Source: Plenodomus lindquistii
Lineage: Eukaryota > Ascomycota > Dothideomycetes > Pleosporales > Leptosphaeriaceae
Direction: 5' to 3'
Length of the DNA stretch: 64,000 bases
Assembly (NCBI GenBank): GCA_025504975.1
Contig: JANUWI010000001.1
Span: forward strand, 4,712,001-4,776,000
Within the stretch, counting starts at the first letter, position 1. Each line of letters opens with the position of its first letter. Below are positions 1 through 13,495 of the stretch, in pieces. Under the pieces are notes generated by a model. That model saw only the letters and a program-made list of their open reading frames with translations, did not search any database and had not been told where the DNA came from. The translations under genes were made by a program, and so were the position numbers.

Positions 1-2475
1 GCGGGATAAGGAGTGGGTGAATTGGGCGAAAAGGGTACATGTTGACATGATCTTGTTGTTGATCTGAATATCATTAGTATTGATTTCATCATCTGGGTGC
101 ATGCATGGGCATCTTACCTTGAGCAGCTTACTGTTGGTAAGCATACACTCTTTCAAGCAAGTCGCAAGAAAGTCAACATGATCCTGCATCAGCTCATCCA
201 CCGTTTGCTTGACTTGTGGTCCGCCACTATCATCTTCATGTGCCCTTGCTTTGCCTCTTGACTCTGGCTTGCGTTCGTCGCTCAGTCGAGACATCAGTGA
301 TGCCCAGTTCGGCTCAATAACTTCCGATGTGCAGTAGTAGGTGAGCTGCTGTACGAACACCAACATTCGAGCTCGAAGTGTCCATGCTTTCCGCTTCCAG
401 AGCTCGATGCGTGGATTTCTTGATCGATGTTTCCATGCTGCGTTCTTGCCCTGCTCGCCCCACGATTTGGCCAGGTCCATTTCCAAGTGCTTCAAGCTGA
501 GTATGAAGCGAAAGAGCAGTTGGTATCTGGTCAAAGTAACCCGACTGACCACTAGTGAGAGCGGGAACGGCATTGCATAGTCAAATACTAATGCTTGGTA
601 TCCTGTGATCTTGTCGTCGTTCGTTATTTGCGTGGTGTTGGCAGGGGTGTAGTTTGATATGGTCGCAGCAGCAGCATCTTGATCGAGACCTTGTACATTC
701 ACAATCTTCATAAGCCAGTTCGTTAGCCCTGTGTCGTTGATCTGGACCTTGATGTCTTCCTTGTAAGGATCTTCCACTGCCACTGAGCCCGAATGCCGTG
801 TCGCAAGATCCAGGAGAGACTGTAATTTACCAACGTTGACCTGCTTCGCTGGTTTCTTGAGTTCCATCTCACTCATCTCCAAGAAGTAGGTAAAGAAGTC
901 GGATCGATCAAGGAAGAAGTAGTGTTTGAGTGATCGTAAGCGCGCAGGAAGTTGATGTGTTGTAAGTAACAGGTTGAGAAGTGAAGTATTTGCGTATGCG
1001 TATGCTGAATTGACATTATCAAGAAAGCGCGGATCATCGAAGCTTGTTGGTGCATCCTGTACGCTCTTGCTGACATCGACTCCTCCACATTCGCGTACAA
1101 CATTGAGGTATTTTCCTGCCAGCAGAACCTTGTCTTTGACCGCCTCGAGTTGCGGTGGTACCAATGCATCTCGAACGGTATATCGCTTTTCCCAATACTC
1201 GTCGGTGTAGTCGTCTTCCAGCTTCTCGCGTTTTATGCTCTGCTGCTCCTTGATCAGAAACTCGGCATGTGGATCTTTGATTCCGCCGTGATGCAGCCAC
1301 TCGTTCAGCATGGCCATGTACGGTCTGCTGGCTTCTCGTAACAAAGTCGTGAGTAATGTTCGTGCCGCAGGATCTCCAGACATTGATGACAGCCGTTTCG
1401 TTATCAGCCCTAGTGAGCTGCCGCCCTTGCATAATTTCTTGATTGTGTGGCCTCCTTCTCGTAACGACTCGAGGATGTTTTCAAAGTCGTTGCTGTCGTC
1501 AGCCTCGTCCTCGTCCTTTTCGTCTTCCAGGATGTCGTTGGCCTTCAAGAGCTCGATTCCTGTGGTGTAGAGTTGAAAGAGCATGTGGCTTGTTTGTTTG
1601 GTGTGGAGATTGAGTACGTGGAGCGTGAATGAGTCGTTGGTCAAGAGCTGGTGTTCTAACTGTGCGACCAGGGTGAGGTAGTCTTTGAGCAGCCGTCGCA
1701 CAGCAGCGCAGAGGGCATGGTTGACCGCACCATACTGTTCGCGACTGAGCACTTCTACACAAGCCTCGACAGCGATGTAGTGAGTCGCAGTCTTCAGCAT
1801 GGACTTTGTCAGATCCCTTAGACTGGGATCCAGACCAGGCATGATTCGGAACTGCGGCCCGACCAGTCTGTCCTTCTCTTCATGTGGATTGTACGATGCG
1901 CTGAAGCGGATGTATTGTCCCTCGAAGCCCATGAATACAAACAGCAGGTCTTCCAGTATCGCCTTCTCCTGCGCGTCCAGTGACAGTTGGGCGAGAGGTG
2001 GGGGCTGAAGCGACACGGGCGCGGTCGAAGCCAGCGGGGGGATGGACACGCGCGTTGCGAGCGGGGCGGTCGTATGGGGTATGAGCGAAGCCTGCGGTTC
2101 CCACGGTGCTTGCGGCTCTTCAGGCGTGGAAGCCTGCGAGACAGCGCTGCGGGACGGTCTCTCCGCCTCGCGCGCCTGCTTCTCAGCCCGAGTCGCAGCA
2201 TTGACTCGGCTCTCGCTTGAATGCTTCAGCGGGCTGCGTGTGCGCCGGGCTTCGGTGGTCCTCTCGCGCACCTCGCGCTTCTCGGTGCGGCGCTCTGTGG
2301 CGGTGCCCATGGGCGCAGACTGCTTGCGGGCGTGGGTGGTGTTGCTGGACCCGCGCCGGTCGTTCTCCTCGCCAGAAGCCGCGCGGGGTCGCGCACTGGA
2401 CGTGTACGCGGCATGGGCGGAGCGCCTGTCTGCCGTCGTCGACGCTTTGGTGCTCGGGGCGTTGCGTGAAGACAT
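1..2475 (-). CDS. Gamma-tubulin complex component GCP2 (Alp4/Spc97 family), 3' end cut by window
   Basis: Component of the gamma-tubulin small complex, which pairs with GCP3 and nucleates microtubules at the spindle pole body. The gene reads right to left and leaves the window at its left edge. The first exon is 2475..118 (786 codons). A 54-nt GT-AG intron follows (117..64, with a TACTAAT branch-like site), and the next exon starts at 63. The ATG at 2475 opens a Ser/Arg-rich, probably disordered N-terminus of about 170 residues. The conserved region then begins with LLFVFMGFEGQYIRF near residue 177, followed by DPSLRDLTKSMLKTATHY and, further on, TGLTNWLMKIVNVQG, all typical of GCP2. About 807 residues are visible, close to the length of fission-yeast Alp4, so little is missing. 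The start could also be the ATG in frame about 60 codons later (PMGTA). The family call is strong. Confidence 0.93.
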   Translation of the reverse strand, partial: MSSRNAPSTKASTTADRRSAHAAYTSSARPRAASGEENDRRGSSNTTHARKQSAPMGTATERRTEKREVRERTTEARRTRSPLKHSSESRVNAATRAEKQAREAERPSRSAVSQASTPEEPQAPWEPQASLIPHTTAPLATRVSIPPLASTAPVSLQPPPLAQLSLDAQEKAILEDLLFVFMGFEGQYIRFSASYNPHEEKDRLVGPQFRIMPGLDPSLRDLTKSMLKTATHYIAVEACVEVLSREQYGAVNHALCAAVRRLLKDYLTLVAQLEHQLLTNDSFTLHVLNLHTKQTSHMLFQLYTTGIELLKANDILEDEKDEDEADDSNDFENILESLREGGHTIKKLCKGGSSLGLITKRLSSMSGDPAARTLLTTLLREASRPYMAMLNEWLHHGGIKDPHAEFLIKEQQSIKREKLEDDYTDEYWEKRYTVRDALVPPQLEAVKDKVLLAGKYLNVVRECGGVDVSKSVQDAPTSFDDPRFLDNVNSAYAYANTSLLNLLLTTHQLPARLRSLKHYFFLDRSDFFTYFLEMSEMELKKPAKQVNVGKLQSLLDLATRHSGSVAVEDPYKEDIKVQINDTGLTNWLMKIVNVQGLDQDAAAATISNYTPANTTQITNDDKITGYQALVFDYAMPFPLSLVVSRVTLTRYQLLFRFILSLKHLEMDLAKSWGEQGKNAAWKHRSRNPRIELWKRKAWTLRARMLVFVQQLTYYCTSEVIEPNWASLMSRLSDERKPESRGKARAHEDDSGGPQVKQTVDELMQDHVDFLATCLKECMLTNSKLLKVRCPCMHPDDEINTNDIQINNKIMSTCTLFAQFTHSLSR

Positions 2476-2888
2476 GAGCTATTCGGTGGGGGAGGCGCTC
2501 CCATCGACGTCGCGCTGTTGATTGCACTTGCGCCGAATCACGAATGCTTGTTTGGGCTGCTAGCGAATGTTACTCCTACTTTCCCCCAACGCGTGCAGCG
2601 TGCAGGGATACGCGCTACCCGAAGCCATGACGCAGCCACCGTCAACCCATGTCCACCTAGACCCGACTCTTCAAGATGCGATGCCTCAAACATGTCGCCG
2701 TACTCATACTAGACATGGTGTCAACTGCGTGAAGAATCAAATCTAGTCTTGCGGATGCAGAAGTCCTCTTGCTCTTATTGGGCCTAACTTAACTAACTAG
2801 GGCCTAGGGCCTTACGTAAGCATCACCCATATCCTCCACACTGCACAGTGCGTTTCGATAATACAACATAACGCGACATCTACATTCC
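2476..2888. other. Intergenic, upstream of the GCP2 gene
   Basis: A 413-bp gap between the GCP2 start codon and the stop codon of the leftward DLH/SnoaL-like gene. It should hold the GCP2 promoter and the 3' UTR of the neighbour. No gene, RNA or repeat is visible. Confidence 0.6.
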
Positions 2889-4298
2889 TCAAACCTCCCT
2901 AATCTTGAAATCAAACATCTGGTTCGAAGGCACCGAGTTCCTGTCCCGCATCTTATTCGCAGCCTCTATACCTGCCACTGGTACCTTGTACTCAACCGTC
3001 TTGCCCGATGCTGGCTGTTTCCCGTCTGGTAGTGGATGCGGGAATGGAAGATATTCCGGCAACAGACCAAGCTGCTTCAGTACCGTCCCTTGATCCCATG
3101 ATATATGCTCGTGGTAAAGTCGGTCCCCGCGGATGTTGACGACAGCGGTGAATGGCACCTCGACCTTGATGTTTGTTGGTGGTATACCGGGAACCCTGAT
3201 TCATGCCATTAGTTCGACTTGCTCGGTCGATAAGGAGATTAGCTAAGATTCGTACGTACAGCCAGTCGAGTTCACGATCGTGTGTGAATATGAAGATGAA
3301 CTCGTCTATGACGCGGTCAATGGCAATGGATCGACTAATGAGCTCAAGGCTGGTATCAGCCGAGTTGTTAAAGATGAAGTTGTGCCGGTAGAAATCAGTC
3401 AATGTGAGTCGACCCACGCCACCCGTCAACTGAACAGGAGCGTTAGCCAAGTCAGGGCTGACTAAAGAATCGACCCTATCTTACTGTTGGTACGTGATTA
3501 ACATATGGCTCCTGCACCATGGTACTCATCGTATGCTCCACTGAACGATCCGCGAACTCGTAGTAACAATGCTCATCCCATATCACCTCGAGGTCAAAAT
3601 ACGGACCATTCATGCGCGGTTTAAGATGTGTGAGGGAGCGTGTGTGCGATAGTGCTTCCGTGGTATAATGAAATGTGTTGTCAAACGGTGTCGCAAATTT
3701 GTGCGAGCTAACTCCTGGGTAATGGTACTCCGTTAATCGATCAGATCTCCGCGGGTTGTCGCTTCTCGCTCCTGCAATGTGGTGCAAGGTTGGTACGTTT
3801 GAAGCTGCTATTTCACTCTTCTGGGCAACATCTGCGTAAATGACAATGGCTGCTATATCGGTGATCTTATTGACGGCATCTGCGGCGAGATTCCAACATG
3901 ATGGATCGTAGGCTGTGGTGATGACAGTCAGAATCGAGGGTTTGATTGGTTGTTTGTACAAAGGTACACTTACACACAAGACCAACTTTGTCTTTCGATT
4001 CACACTTGGGATTGTCCCTCAGAGCATCTAGACCCCGCCTCAAAACGTCTGTCGCGTTCTTTTCCAACGCCTGTTTCTGGATTTCCACAACGGTGAAACC
4101 TTCCTCGGCCCATTTGAGAAGATTTGATGGGACTCCGTCGATCACAGATGCGGCGGCGTCATTATCCGCAACAAGAAGAATCATTCCCGGACCATCTCCT
4201 CTTCTCGTGAGGGGAGATAATATGGAAACGCCGACTTCGAGTTTGCGTAGCTCTTCGGCTGGTAGTGGTGGTGGCGGCTTGGTGATATCTTGAAACAT
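2889..4298 (-). CDS. Dienelactone-hydrolase-like / SnoaL-fold protein, 409 aa
   Basis: Four exons: 4298..3974, 3912..3485, 3429..3260 and 3195..2889, joined by GT-AG introns of 61, 55 and 64 nt. All phases close to give 409 aa. Residues 1 to about 190 resemble the degenerate dienelactone-hydrolase-like half of fungal proteins annotated as carboxymethylenebutenolidase; I see no clear nucleophile elbow, so catalysis there is doubtful. Residues about 205-365 look like a SnoaL/NTF2-like fold, with YEFADRSVEHTMSTMV, LTDFYRHNFIF and IDRVIDEFIFIFTHDRELDWL-type segments and the HEHISWDQGTVLKQLGLLP ending typical of the fungal family. The start MFQDI at 4298 is preferred over an upstream in-frame ATG because the homologous region begins here. 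It shares a 605-bp upstream region with the rightward SDR, which suggests co-regulation in the putative aromatic cluster. No signal peptide is visible, so it is probably cytosolic. The exact reaction is unknown. Confidence 0.85.
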
Positions 4299-4903
4299 TG
4301 TGGAAGATGATGAGGCTTGGATATGGCCCTTATTTATCGAGCGCAATCGCTTCAAAAAAACGGTTAGTTGGGACAATATACAAACGTACTGCAAATAAAG
4401 CAATTTCTGAGAAGTTCCACTGCGAGTAAATGCTGTACACGCTGCGAACACTTGTGCTTTACACGTACATGTATACGTCTGACTAATAACTATGTGATGG
4501 GCAGAACGAAGCGTGATTCCGTTGAGCTAGACTTGTCGGCAAGCTGACGATCAGGAAAACCCTCTTTGGCCGAATTAAACCTAGGCCGCGGCTACTGCAC
4601 CCTGCATTAAATCGGGGCAACCACGAAACCACGATAAGACGGCGCGACTTGAATTAGCCTTACGGACCTGTCATCCGTGTGAAGCGACTGGCGTGTCCGC
4701 AAAGTACATTGCCGACACTAGCATTACTCGGTTCTAGAACAACGGCTGCTTCGGGTAACAGACTTAGTGGTCTTCGTGCGTGTAGTTGCGAAGATAATGT
4801 TCATCGCACAGAGGGAAGCTTCAACGCTTCCAAGGAACCTCACATATACTCAGTACTAAGACTAGATACTCACTCTTCCTCTTTCATTCTATCTGCATCC
4901 AGA
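4299..4903. promoter_or_regulatory. Shared divergent upstream region (DLH/SnoaL gene and SDR gene)
   Basis: 605 bp between two start codons pointing away from each other. It must contain both promoters. I found no unambiguous binding site and no gene in it. Confidence 0.5.
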
Positions 4904-5784
4904 ATGGCTACTCCCGTACGACCAATGTTCGAGCTCCGAGGCCGAAATTACCTCATCACTGGTGGAGCGCAGGGCATTGGGTTCTCGGCGACACAAGCCA
5001 TCTGTGAGATGGGAGGTAACGTCGCTGTCTTGGACATCCAAGAGAGACCTGTGAAAGAGTTTGAAGAGTTGGCTTCGAAATATGGTGTCAAGACCTTCTA
5101 CTACCAAACCGACCTCACACAGCAAGAAAGTCTTAATTCAGGCTTTGCAAAAGCTTTGGAGAGTCTTGGGACAATCGATGGTTGCGTACCAGCAGCAGGT
5201 ATCGCCATTGACAAGCCTTTTGTTGAGCAAAGCTGGGAGGAATTTACTCGCATTCAGGAGATCAATGTAAGTTTTTGTTTCCGTCAACATTGTCGCACCA
5301 GACATCGAATTAATTGAAACAGGTCCGTGGAGTCTTCTTCATAGTCCAACTGGTGACCAAGCAAATCATTAAGCAAAACTCGGGTGGTAGCATGGTCCTC
5401 ATCGCCTCACAATCATCCCACATCGGCTTGCCCGGCTACCGAATGGCAGCATACAACGCGTCCAAAGGTGGGATCCTTATGCTCTCCAAGGCCCTTGCTG
5501 TAGAACTAGCCAAGCACAAGATACGAGTCAACACCATCTCGCCAGGCTTCGTGGACTCAGATATGACCAGGAATGTACGGGCCTCGAAGAGCAAGAGGGA
5601 AGGCGACCAGATGTGGCTCGCGCCGCCGCTTCAGAGGCTGAGCACTCAGGACGATCTCACAGGAGCTATTATCTATCTGCTTAGCGATGCATCAAAGCAT
5701 ACGACAGCCGCTGATATTCAAATCACTGGAGGACTTCACGCTGGTACTATTGATGGTGTAATCAGTCCACCTGAGTCATCGTGA
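4904..5784 (+). CDS. Short-chain dehydrogenase/reductase (classical SDR), 274 aa
   Basis: NAD(P)-dependent oxidoreductase with two exons, 4904..5266 and 5323..5784, and a 56-nt GT-AG intron. The Rossmann motif TGGAQGIG lies near residues 18-25. The catalytic set is visible as Ser152, Tyr165 and Lys169 (YNASK), and the usual ISPGFVDSDM follows, which contacts the cofactor in this family. DIQ after the second beta strand puts an acidic residue at the position that often favours NAD(H), but this is not decisive. The overall pattern is close to sorbose reductase / arabinitol or mannitol dehydrogenase-like SDRs. ATG 4904 is chosen because the frame upstream of it does not resemble the family. It lies divergent to the DLH/SnoaL gene and 805 bp before the FAD monooxygenase. 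The substrate cannot be inferred; a hydroxy or keto intermediate of the neighbouring enzymes is possible. Confidence 0.92.
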
Positions 5785-6589
5785 ACTGCTCAATCAGGCT
5801 CGTAAGAACACGGTGTTGGACACTACTGTGATCAAAGTTCACTTCTGGTCCAGCAGATATTCAGTAATGAGATCAAAACAAGAAAAATCAACACGCCGAG
5901 GTGCTTGGTCTTTCCCTACGGTATCAGAATTTCATGTCCTGATGTTGCTGAGTGATGATGCATCTTGCCATTTAGCTGATACTCCCTGATGATGCACACA
6001 CTGATTGACATCGACTGTCAAAACTGGGAACTTCTGGGATTTCAGTCATTGCCCAATTCCCTGAAGACTGATGGAGCCTGAACCATCCTGCCAGCTGGTA
6101 TGGGAGCGGACACGCGGGGTAGCTCCAAATCGGAGGATGATCCGTCGTGTCTCCATGAGGAACGATCACTTACCGGAGTAGGTTAGACCTCTCCTTATCT
6201 CTCACTGAACCAGAAGCCTAACTCAAGTCTTCAAGACTATTGAACGTTCGTGCGAAGTCGGCAATGGTACGATATCACACCGTCGCTACCTAGCCGACAT
6301 TAATTATGGATCATTATCCGATGCGCGCCGCCATTGTTCAGATGATATCTCTTCCGTTCCGGGAGAGCGGGTGAGCTGACTCCTGTCTGCTTGGGGTAAA
6401 CGAGGCAGAGATGCAGAGCTAGTGGCTTACATGTAATACTACGTGTACGACTTCAGATAACTTCAGAGTCATCACACATCCAATGTTTATCATTGTCTCT
6501 AGCACTTTCTTTTCACTTACGGCAGTCGAGTAAGAACCGAGCTGCTTTCTGAGTACAAACCTAAATTGTGGAACTGACAGCTTGACAAA
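5785..6589. other. Intergenic, SDR to FAD monooxygenase
   Basis: 805 bp between tandem rightward genes. It should contain the SDR 3' UTR and the monooxygenase promoter. No convincing gene, RNA or repeat was seen. Confidence 0.5.
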
Positions 6590-8391
6590 ATGTCTGAATC
6601 TTACGACGTTGTGATCGTTGGATCTGGTAGGTGCTCTTTGTACCACTCAACTACCACCGTGACGACCTTTACTAACATGCATTCGCATAGGATGGTTCGG
6701 GCTGGGAGCTGCCCGAGCATACATACAATCCCACCCAGACCACAAGATAGCTGTCATTGAGTCGAATGAAACGGTTGGGGGCACCTGGTCGGAGGCACGA
6801 CTTTATCCCGGTCTCAAGTCAAACAACATGCTGGGCAGTTATGAGTTCCCCGATTTTCCTATGAGCGAGAAAGTCTACGGCGTCGAGCCACTTGGTCATA
6901 TCCCTGGTGCTATCTTGCACCGCTACTTGACCGACTTTGCGAGACACTACGGCATCCTTGAGCGACTCCAGTTTAACTCCACAATCAGCTTGGTCGAATC
7001 CACAGAGCCTGGCTGGACGCTTACGGTGACAAAACCGGAGTCAGAGAGAAAAATCTACACAGCAAAACTCATCCTCGCAACTGGATTGACTTCGACTCCG
7101 AACATGCCTGATTTCAAGGGAGCCGAGAAGTTCGATGGGCCCTTGTTCCATGCGAAGGACTTTTGCCGACGTGCAGAGGAGCTCAAAGGTGTCAAGAATG
7201 TCGTTATTGTTGGTGGCGCGAAATCGGCCTACGATGTCGCATATGCCATGGCCGAGAGCGGTGCAATGGTCGACCTTGTGATCAGGAAAGACAGCACAGG
7301 ACCAGTTTGGATTGCCCCACGGCACGTGACTCCACTGAAGCATCGCATAGACACAATTCTCAACGTACGAGCGCTGTCATGGTTTAGTCCATGCCCGTGG
7401 GGAGATGAGGATGGCTACGGTGGTGTGCGGCGCTTCTTAGAGAAGACTTCTGTTGGCCGCATGCTGGTCAAAGGATTCTGGAAACGTAAGCATGTCGTTA
7501 TTACTATATTTGAAATGAGACCATGCTAACACCAACCCAGTGATAGGGAACGATGTGCTGGACCAGAACAATTACGATAATCACCCCGAGTTGCAAAAGC
7601 TAAAACCTTGGTATTCCGTCTTCTGGATCGGTAGCGGCTTGAGCATTCTCAACTATACCAACAGCTTCTTCGACATGGTCCGCGAGGGCAAAGTCAGGGT
7701 GCACATCGAAAATATCGCTAGCCTCGCACCCGGCCAAGTCGTGCTAGAAAACGGTGTTACATTAGCAGCCGACGCCATGATTTGCTCGACTGGCTGGAAG
7801 AAAGAGTCAACCATCAAGTTCGCTGGTCTTGACAAAACAGCCCTTGGCCTCCCAATTGACGCGAAAGCACAGGCTAACCTAAGCCTCGAGTACGACACAA
7901 AAGTCCTAGAGCGCTTCCCCATCTTGGAAGGCCAGCCCATTCTTCGCTCGAAACCAAAGAAGATCGCTGAACCTCTTCGCTACTATCGCTTCATGGTCCC
8001 TTCAGCGATGATCAAGAAGCGCAACTTTGCCTTTGCCGGCATGATATCATCCGTGAGCACCGCCATCTGTGCTAGCACACAAGGTCTTTGGATCACAGCT
8101 TTCTTCGACGGCAAGCTTGAGCGGGAATTGACATCGCAAGAAGATATCACACGGGAGATCATGATGCACACCCAATGGGGCAAGTGGCGCTATCCATGCG
8201 GTTATGGAGCAAGTCTTCCAGATTTCGTATTCGAAGGCATTCCGTATGTGGATATGCTACTGAAGGATGTCGGTATTCAAAACAAGCGGAAGAGCTCGTT
8301 TCTGAAAGAGCTGATTTCGCCGTATACACCGGAGGATTACAACGGAGTGCTTGAAGAGTATAGACAGAAGCATCTCATTGCGGGGAAGTGA
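6590..8391 (+). CDS. FAD-dependent monooxygenase (FMO/Baeyer-Villiger-like), 560 aa
   Basis: Flavoprotein monooxygenase likely to oxygenate a small hydrophobic substrate. Three exons: 6590..6626, 6691..7485 and 7541..8391, with introns of 64 and 55 nt. The short first exon ends inside the FAD-binding motif, so splicing rebuilds GSGWFG at residues 11-16. The second dinucleotide motif VGGAKSAYD (near residue 186) has the GxxKS form seen in secondary-metabolite monooxygenases. NxxGGTW is present as ETVGGTW. CSTGW near the C-terminal half matches the ATGY/STGW signature. The family size (500-600 aa) fits. It lies between the SDR and a Zn2Cys6 regulator on the same strand, so it is a probable member of the cluster. 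Base use and intron structure are ordinary. Substrate unknown. Confidence 0.92.
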
Positions 8392-9012
8392 AGCCTGCGA
8401 TGGAGCCGTCGAAGATAGGCATACAATTTTCGTGCTTGAAGACTTCATATTTCAGCCTTTGTCTCTAGTCAGGCATAACCTGAGCGCTTTTAGCAGTTTG
8501 CAACTAGGTGTTCACAAAAAGAGGTTCGGGGCAACGTATTCCAGCTCAGTCTGTGATACCTGATTCTTGTTACAGTCCCGTTCGCCGTCGCGCATCACGC
8601 AGATCACCTTCTGCGAAGTTACCTTTGTACTTGGGATCTGCAGATGGGCTGAGCATACACAGTGCGCGCATCGCGGTAAGCTTCCGCACGATGGTCTGGG
8701 CCGGCTTCCGCTTATCTTCGGATACTGCACCATGCACGCCACGTACGATGGTATGGATATGCGTTCGTTAGAATGGCTTACCCCAGTATTTTGGCTCGCG
8801 TTTGATTGTCAGGTTTGGATATGTCGCTGTGCACAGGCGTAGATAGGTGTATGTTGATAACACGGCGATGGCGGCTGCTGCTCCTGGTGAACTTCCGCAC
8901 TCCCGACCATCCTCCACGCAGAGCGACTTCCGCAACTCGTCTCCACATTGGTGCAACGTCAACCCGCGAAGACACGTGCGGCGGTGGGTAGTCGAAGCGA
9001 TTCTGGCCGCCA
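8392..9012. other. Intergenic, monooxygenase to regulator
   Basis: 621 bp between tandem rightward genes. It should hold the regulator's promoter and 5' UTR. Small open frames on both strands have no recognisable content. Confidence 0.5.
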
Positions 9013-11515
9013 ATGCCTCGACGGCCGGTGAATCCCCAGGATAGACAGCGTGTTGTGAGGGCATGCGATCAGTGCAAGTCGTCCAAGAAACGTTGTGATG
9101 GGAGTCAACCCTGCAAGTCCTGCGCGAGAAAGGGCAACCAGGATATCTGTCATTATACGGCAGGCCGACGACTTCATCCTCTACCACGTCTTTCACCAAC
9201 ACCCTCTCGTCGACCAACACAGCGTTTGCGTTCGGGTACTGACGGTAGCGGATCATTGGGGTCCGATGGAGACTTCTGCGACCGTCGCACTACGACAACA
9301 CACAACATAGGTAACAACTATGCTGCCCAACTGCGGCATCGAGGAGTTGAAGACATTCTCAATCCTGATACGCGAGAATCCTCCTTAGACGCCTTGGGTC
9401 AGCCACATGTCATGTTATCGAGTACCAGTGGAGAGAAAGGTCAGCATAACTCGTTGCTTCCTGTGACACCACTTCATGGCCCCCTAGAACACGCTCGAAG
9501 TGGTTACTCGGTATCGACCAGACGAGCAGTATGATCCTGTATGGAGAGTTGTGAGCTAACTGCTGCTTCAATCCAGTCTTCGTCGGAAACACAGCAGCAA
9601 TCTCATTTTGGCGGTTTCTTCAGAAGACACTGGAGCGCCATGTGGGCCCATCCTGTTTCACCGACACGCAGGAAAGTCAAAGGCTCTTCGAGGCAGATAC
9701 GACAGATACGGGGTCAAGCTACGTTTACAACGGTCTCAGTATCGAAGACAAGCGGGCGTATATCCAACACTTTCTGGACGTTGTAGGTTCCTACTTTACC
9801 TGTGCGTTCACTCTTCGAATACTAATATTATGTAGTCAAATGGTCTTCTTGACCTGTATTCATGGGATGATGTGTCTCAATTATTGAGGACGCATGATCT
9901 GAGTGCTAGAAGAGGCTCAATGGAGGAGCCTACGTTGCAGAAAAGCTTAGAAACGGCGTCTTTATATCTCATGGTCGCGATAGGAGCGCAATGCAGCGGT
10001 CCCACCAAAGACGCAGTAAGCTGGGCGACTGGTTTGTTCTACCATGCTCGAAAGCTAGCCATGGAAGGTATGCTGGAAGAGCCCAGCTTGGACCTTGTCC
10101 GTGTGTTCCTTCTTATGGCCTTCTACATGTTTGGAGCTTGTCGCCGCAACTCAGCGTTCATGTATCTGGGTGTTGCATCCAAGGCTGCGGATATATTGGG
10201 CCTGCATGTCTCTGCACAGTATAAGCGCATGTCCCTTGATGCTCGGAATGCTCGGTACGTACTTTCGAGCGGCTTTCGCCCCGCGATAGGGCAAATGACA
10301 CTGACTCGGTATTGCTAGATTGCGTACCGCTAAAAGCATACGTGTTTTCGATGTTGTCTGCAACTCAATACTCGGAAGAACTAGCAGCACTCCGTCCCTT
10401 CGACCAGGGCATACGAGCTACGTTAGTGACGAAGCTGGTGCCAACTCCGATACAATTCACAGAGCACTTGCACTGGGTGCCACCTACGAGATAGCAGCAA
10501 TTCTTGACGTCGCCGTTACCAAGTCTGCCGAAGGTGCAGTCCAAACAAAAGAAGCTGAGCAGCTTGTACTAGCGTTGCAACAACGCAGCCGCAATTTCCC
10601 CTCAACATTACGGACTACAAGTGGAGGAGAGACCACTGACAGCAGACGTGTGACGATTGGGAATGTGCATGTCTCCGGTGCATATTACTTCAGTGTCATA
10701 CTGGTTACACGCCACTTCTTGATACAGCACATTGTGCCACAGCTATCCGAACGTGCTATGCCATTGATGGGTGATCGTGGTGGCTCGAGACACGGTTCGG
10801 GCGAGGAGGCTAGGATCGCTCAGTTGGCCGACGCGTGTATTGAAGCAGCTGCTTTCATGGCGCAAATGTGTTATCAGGTCATGAGGTCTGGAAAATTGTT
10901 AGGGAACATGTGCATACTGAAGTAAGTGGAGAACTGCAACAACAGGAAATGCAGTCGACTTACTTTGTTAGAGCTTGGATATTCGCTACTGGTCTTGTCT
11001 TGGGCTTCTCACTGCTTGCAGAAGACGTTGGGAACATGTCTGAAAGACGTACATCGTTCCTCAAATCACTCCATGTGTTGGGTGAGCTCAAGCGCCTAAG
11101 TCCGCAAGCCGAGCAGTACTACACCATCCTATCGAGTTTCCACCAGGCGATCAAGGCCTACAAAGAACAGCAGTATCGCAACAGAAACGCGCCGCGTGCA
11201 ACCCTGGTGGACCAAATCTTCCTACCAGACAACACAGCAGATCTCGAAGTACCGGAGGTCCTTATGACACAACTTCCAAGTCCGGAAATGTCTACACACG
11301 ATAGTCTTTCTTCAGACTGGCTCAATGGAATGTCGCTCGATGCTATTCATAACGTTTCGCCTGTTGATCAAGCACTGATCGGAGAGAATGATGTTATCAT
11401 GCGAATGCTCTGGGATTCGAATCAATATATGATGGACTATCCGGTCGGCATGCTACCTGACGACGAGATGGGTCTGATACCTCCGAGTCAGGATCAAGAC
11501 AGCTTCGCAGATTAG
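9013..11515 (+). CDS. Zn2Cys6 transcription factor with fungal-TF middle homology region, 732 aa
   Basis: Probable pathway-specific regulator of the neighbouring genes. Five exons: 9013..9439, 9577..9782, 9836..10254, 10319..10921 and 10972..11515. The binuclear zinc cluster is complete: Cys18, 21, 28, 34, 37 and 46, flanked by basic residues. The first intron (137 nt, donor GTCAGC) was chosen because it joins GEK to VFVGNTAAISF, the usual start of the regulatory domain in this family; other donors nearby break the frame. The middle homology region follows, with KSLETASLYLMVAIGAQC, FYHARKLAMEG and FLLMAFYMFGACRRNSAFMY. The remaining introns are 53, 64 and 50 nt. The gene ends 101 bp from the end of the convergent decarboxylase gene, inside the putative aromatic cluster. 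No target site could be assigned. Confidence 0.88.
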
Positions 11516-11616
11516 CTTATGCATCGTAACGAATGAAGGCTCAAATGTGGCTTTTATCCTACATATTACAGTCTCGCCGTACGACATAGATATACTTGAC
11601 GACTGCGTCTATTGAT

Positions 11617-13495
<1,879 letters not shown>

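Noticed and set aside
2042..2521. Rightward open frame of 159 codons
   Set aside because: It lies opposite the GC-rich, disordered N-terminus of GCP2 and shows no family likeness.
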